Shown here piece by piece: positions 63,393 to 64,000 of a DNA stretch of 64,000 bases (position 1 is the stretch's first letter; every line of letters starts with the position of its first letter). The stretch is from JAZKHE01 sp040385525 (GTDB taxonomy: Bacteria; Bacteroidota; Bacteroidia; UBA4408), in assembly GCA_040385525.1 (NCBI GenBank), contig JAZKHE010000005.1, positions 217,983 to 281,982 of the forward strand, in the 5' to 3' direction. Below the pieces are notes generated by a model. The model had not been told where the DNA came from. It saw only the letters and a program-made list of their open reading frames with translations, and did no database searches. The position numbers and the translations under genes were made by a program.

Positions 63393-63893
63393 ATGAAAAA
63401 ACTTATTTTAGTTGTATTTGCGCTTGCTTCCATTAATAGCTTTGCGCAAACTGCAGATGAATTTTATAACAAAGGCTTGGCAAAGTATAAGGTAAAAGAT
63501 TTTAAAGGAGCTATTGCCGATTATGATAAAGCAATAAAACTAGAGCCTTTAGCAAATTATTATACAAACAGAGGCCATGCAAAGGCAGATTATCATGATT
63601 ATACGTCTGCAATACTAGATTATAGCAAGGTTATAGAAATGGAACCAAATAATGCTTTAGCATACTATAACAGGGCTCATGCATATGGTGAGTTACACGA
63701 ATTTAAATCGGCTATTACTGATTATGCAAAATCATTAGAGTTAGATTCAAATAATGGACATGCTTATTTTAATAGAGGTTTAGCTAAACACGAGTTAAAC
63801 GAAGGCAAAGATTTAGGTTGTCATGATTTTAAAAAAGCGCAAGAATTGGGCGATAAAGATGCTGATGAAATGCTAAAAGAGTATTGTAAATAA
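63393..63893 (+). CDS. Exported TPR-repeat protein
   Basis: The 166-residue protein has a signal peptide (about 1-18, NSFAQ) and three TPR units (VKDFKGAIADYDKAIKLEP, HDYTSAILDYSKVIEMEPN, HEFKSAITDYAKSLELDSN). The tail LGCHDFKKAQELGDKDADEMLKEYC matches the Cys-pair tail of the TPR protein at 24286. It is probably a small periplasmic or surface protein-interaction module. A strong terminator follows. Confidence 0.8.
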   Translation: MKKLILVVFALASINSFAQTADEFYNKGLAKYKVKDFKGAIADYDKAIKLEPLANYYTNRGHAKADYHDYTSAILDYSKVIEMEPNNALAYYNRAHAYGELHEFKSAITDYAKSLELDSNNGHAYFNRGLAKHELNEGKDLGCHDFKKAQELGDKDADEMLKEYCK

Positions 63894-63913
63894 AACATCA
63901 ATTGATGTTAAAC

Positions 63914-63945
63914 AAAAAAACCACTCAATTTGAGTGGTTTTTTTT
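63914..63945. terminator. Bidirectional terminator before tRNA-Phe
   Basis: CCACTCA and TGAGTGG pair around a 3-base loop, flanked by A7 and T8. It can serve the TPR gene and the converging tRNA. Confidence 0.9.
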
Positions 63946-63946
63946 G

Positions 63947-64000
63947 TGGTACCTCCAGGAATCGAACCAGGGACACAAGGATTTTCAGTCCTTTGCTCTA
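63947..64000 (-). tRNA. tRNA-Phe (anticodon GAA), 3' part
   Basis: The minus strand gives the 3' two thirds of a tRNA: anticodon stem AAGGA/TCCTT with loop CTGAAAA (anticodon GAA), T arm CCTGGTTCGATTCCAGG and acceptor AGGTACC. The 5' part lies beyond the window. Confidence 0.85.

Overview
The window is AT-rich chromosome from a member of the Bacteroidota. Supporting signs are repeated TAnnTTTG-type promoter boxes, a type IX secretion (T9SS) component (PorZ), several secreted proteins with T9SS C-terminal sorting domains, Omp28, DUF6029, DUF2480 and DUF3109 family proteins, an HU-CCDC81/SPOR protein and a Bacteroidota-style suf operon. A DUF3494 ice-binding protein suggests a cold or icy habitat. 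The order or family cannot be fixed from the sequence alone.

Layout. 1-2297: end of a DUF6029-like outer-membrane protein, an Omp28-like lipoprotein and a small beta-barrel protein. 2339-9707: an unusual four-gene cassette (tandem TIR/DUF4062-like protein, 1383-residue membrane-anchored nSTAND ATPase, polytopic protein with a GldL-like HWPGA motif, coiled-coil SpoIIE/PP2C phosphatase), overlapping ubiX. 10280-14677: ung, tRNA-Arg, porZ and recO, bracketed by two copies of a 120-bp structured repeat. 14678-20628: a minus-strand run of peptide ABC ATPase, PolB-like exonuclease, an unknown gene, serine hydrolase, lipB and a sugar-phosphate isomerase. 20778-29400: lysS, a very long Ala/Lys/Glu-rich protein, a TPR protein, then rplM-rpsI-rpsB-tsf and pyrH-frr. 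29518-34047: TPR-like protein, kdsB, HU-CCDC81/SPOR protein, hemJ, thioesterase.

34068-35908 is a small rearranged locus. It holds a remnant and a truncated copy of a hydrolase-like module, each overlapping the start of a lipoprotein; it looks like a degraded polymorphic toxin/immunity array. 35970-37025 is thiL. 37123-44177 is a complete suf Fe-S operon (iscA-like, sufB, sufC, sufD, sufS, sufE, sufT, DUF2480). A four-helix-bundle gene with flanking degenerate repeats is inserted between sufB and sufC, and palindromic operators sit at the promoter.

44233-50125: PKD lipoprotein, DUF3109 protein and a 1399-residue T9SS cargo. 50417-53853: class I ribonucleotide reductase nrdB-nrdA, followed by a mosaic of three short intergenic repeat modules. 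54094-56411: 2-hydroxyacid dehydrogenase and mgtE. 56528-63151 (minus): the ice-binding protein, a paralogous adhesin-like T9SS protein sharing its C-terminal modules through apparent gene conversion, and a LytTR response regulator/TPR histidine kinase pair. The window ends with a TPR protein and the 3' part of tRNA-Phe.

The strongest candidates for undescribed biology are the TIR-like/nSTAND/HWPGA/PP2C cassette, the truncated hydrolase/lipoprotein array, and the repeat-flanked four-helix-bundle insertion in suf.
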